Position numbers and translations under genes: made by a program. Under the pieces are notes generated by a model, which made no database searches, was not told the origin of the DNA, and saw only the letters and a program-made list of their open reading frames with translations. Positions 34,362-34,572 of a stretch of DNA of 34,572 nucleotides are shown piece after piece; the first letter of the stretch is position 1, and every line of letters starts with the position of its first letter. The stretch comes from RQOF01 sp964461135 (lineage in GTDB: Bacteria; Calditrichota; Calditrichia; RBG-13-44-9), in contig CAYWTB010000046.1 in NCBI GenBank assembly GCA_964461135.1, forward strand, positions 1-34,572, read 5' to 3'.

Positions 34362-34572
34362 CTCTTTGTTATTTGGTGGATTGTAGCTAATCTGTTATCA
34401 AAATAAAACAAGCTGAGCAGTTACAATAGGCTTTATTTTTTAGAAGAATAACTGTCCTAAACATCTCCAAACTTTAATCCTTGTGCCAGGGGCATCTCGT
34501 CTCCCCGGTTAATGCTATAGGTCTGCCGGCACATTTAAGCCTTTCCGGCATCGGAACCGGATTCCCGGCTAC
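34362..34572. other. Right-edge region without supported genes
   Basis: AT-rich sequence with a loose AATAAA…TTTATT hairpin near 34403-34438. The minus strand is open from the edge (34572) to a stop at 34476-34474, 32 codons, which could be the end of a gene outside the window. Nothing stronger is seen. Confidence 0.3.

Noticed and set aside
34474..34572. Possible 3' end of a minus-strand gene at the right edge (ends CPWHKD)
   Set aside because: Only 32 codons are visible and no domain can be recognised.

Overview
The window looks like a chromosome segment from an uncultured member of the FCB superphylum (Calditrichota, Marinimicrobia, KSB1 or Ignavibacteria-like). Two large secreted proteins end in the Asn-Tyr-Pro-Asn-Pro-Phe-Asn-Pro type C-terminal sorting domain typical of that group. 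TPR-bearing SGNH proteins, a TrmB regulator next to a sugar ABC importer, and word-like intergenic repeats fit the same picture. No rRNA or phylogenetic marker is present, so the phylum is an inference.

Layout. 1-3.6 kb: a 5'-truncated SGNH/TPR protein and a sodium:solute symporter. 3.7-13 kb: a carbohydrate module with a binding lipoprotein, two CUT1-type permeases, a TrmB-like regulator, a GH13-fold lipoprotein that has lost most catalytic residues, and a large secreted GH13 enzyme with all catalytic residues plus a sorting tail. No ATPase subunit is encoded here. 13-23.3 kb: a 55-aa basic protein, then a multi-PAS/GAF histidine kinase and a sigma-54-dependent NtrC-type regulator. These are followed by a long leader region (palindrome, sigma-54-like promoter, mini-ORF, attenuator-like hairpin) and a secreted CotA-like multicopper oxidase. 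A single-domain response regulator closely resembling the NtrC receiver follows. The kinase/regulator pair may control the oxidase.

23.5-31.2 kb: tRNA-Lys(CTT), then a compact, visibly more AT-rich operon of six genes. It encodes a fatty-acyl-reductase-like NAD(P) enzyme, a diacylglycerol-kinase family protein, a PEP-synthase/rifampin-phosphotransferase-like dikinase, a UbiA-like prenyltransferase with an altered second motif, a 57-aa protein, and a CdsA-like cytidylyltransferase. Spacing is tight and one junction overlaps as ATGA. The module is followed by tmRNA (ssrA, tag ANDNYALAA). It looks like an undescribed lipid or isoprenoid-alcohol activation pathway and is the most interesting system in the window.

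31.2-34.6 kb: a decayed IS256-family element abutting the 3' end of ssrA, an NhaC-type antiporter, and about 500 bp of AT-rich sequence with one good sigma-70-like promoter. Several intergenic regions share dispersed repeat families. One of these (reverse complement of TCCACGAATTTCAC) forms the first codons of a permease gene.
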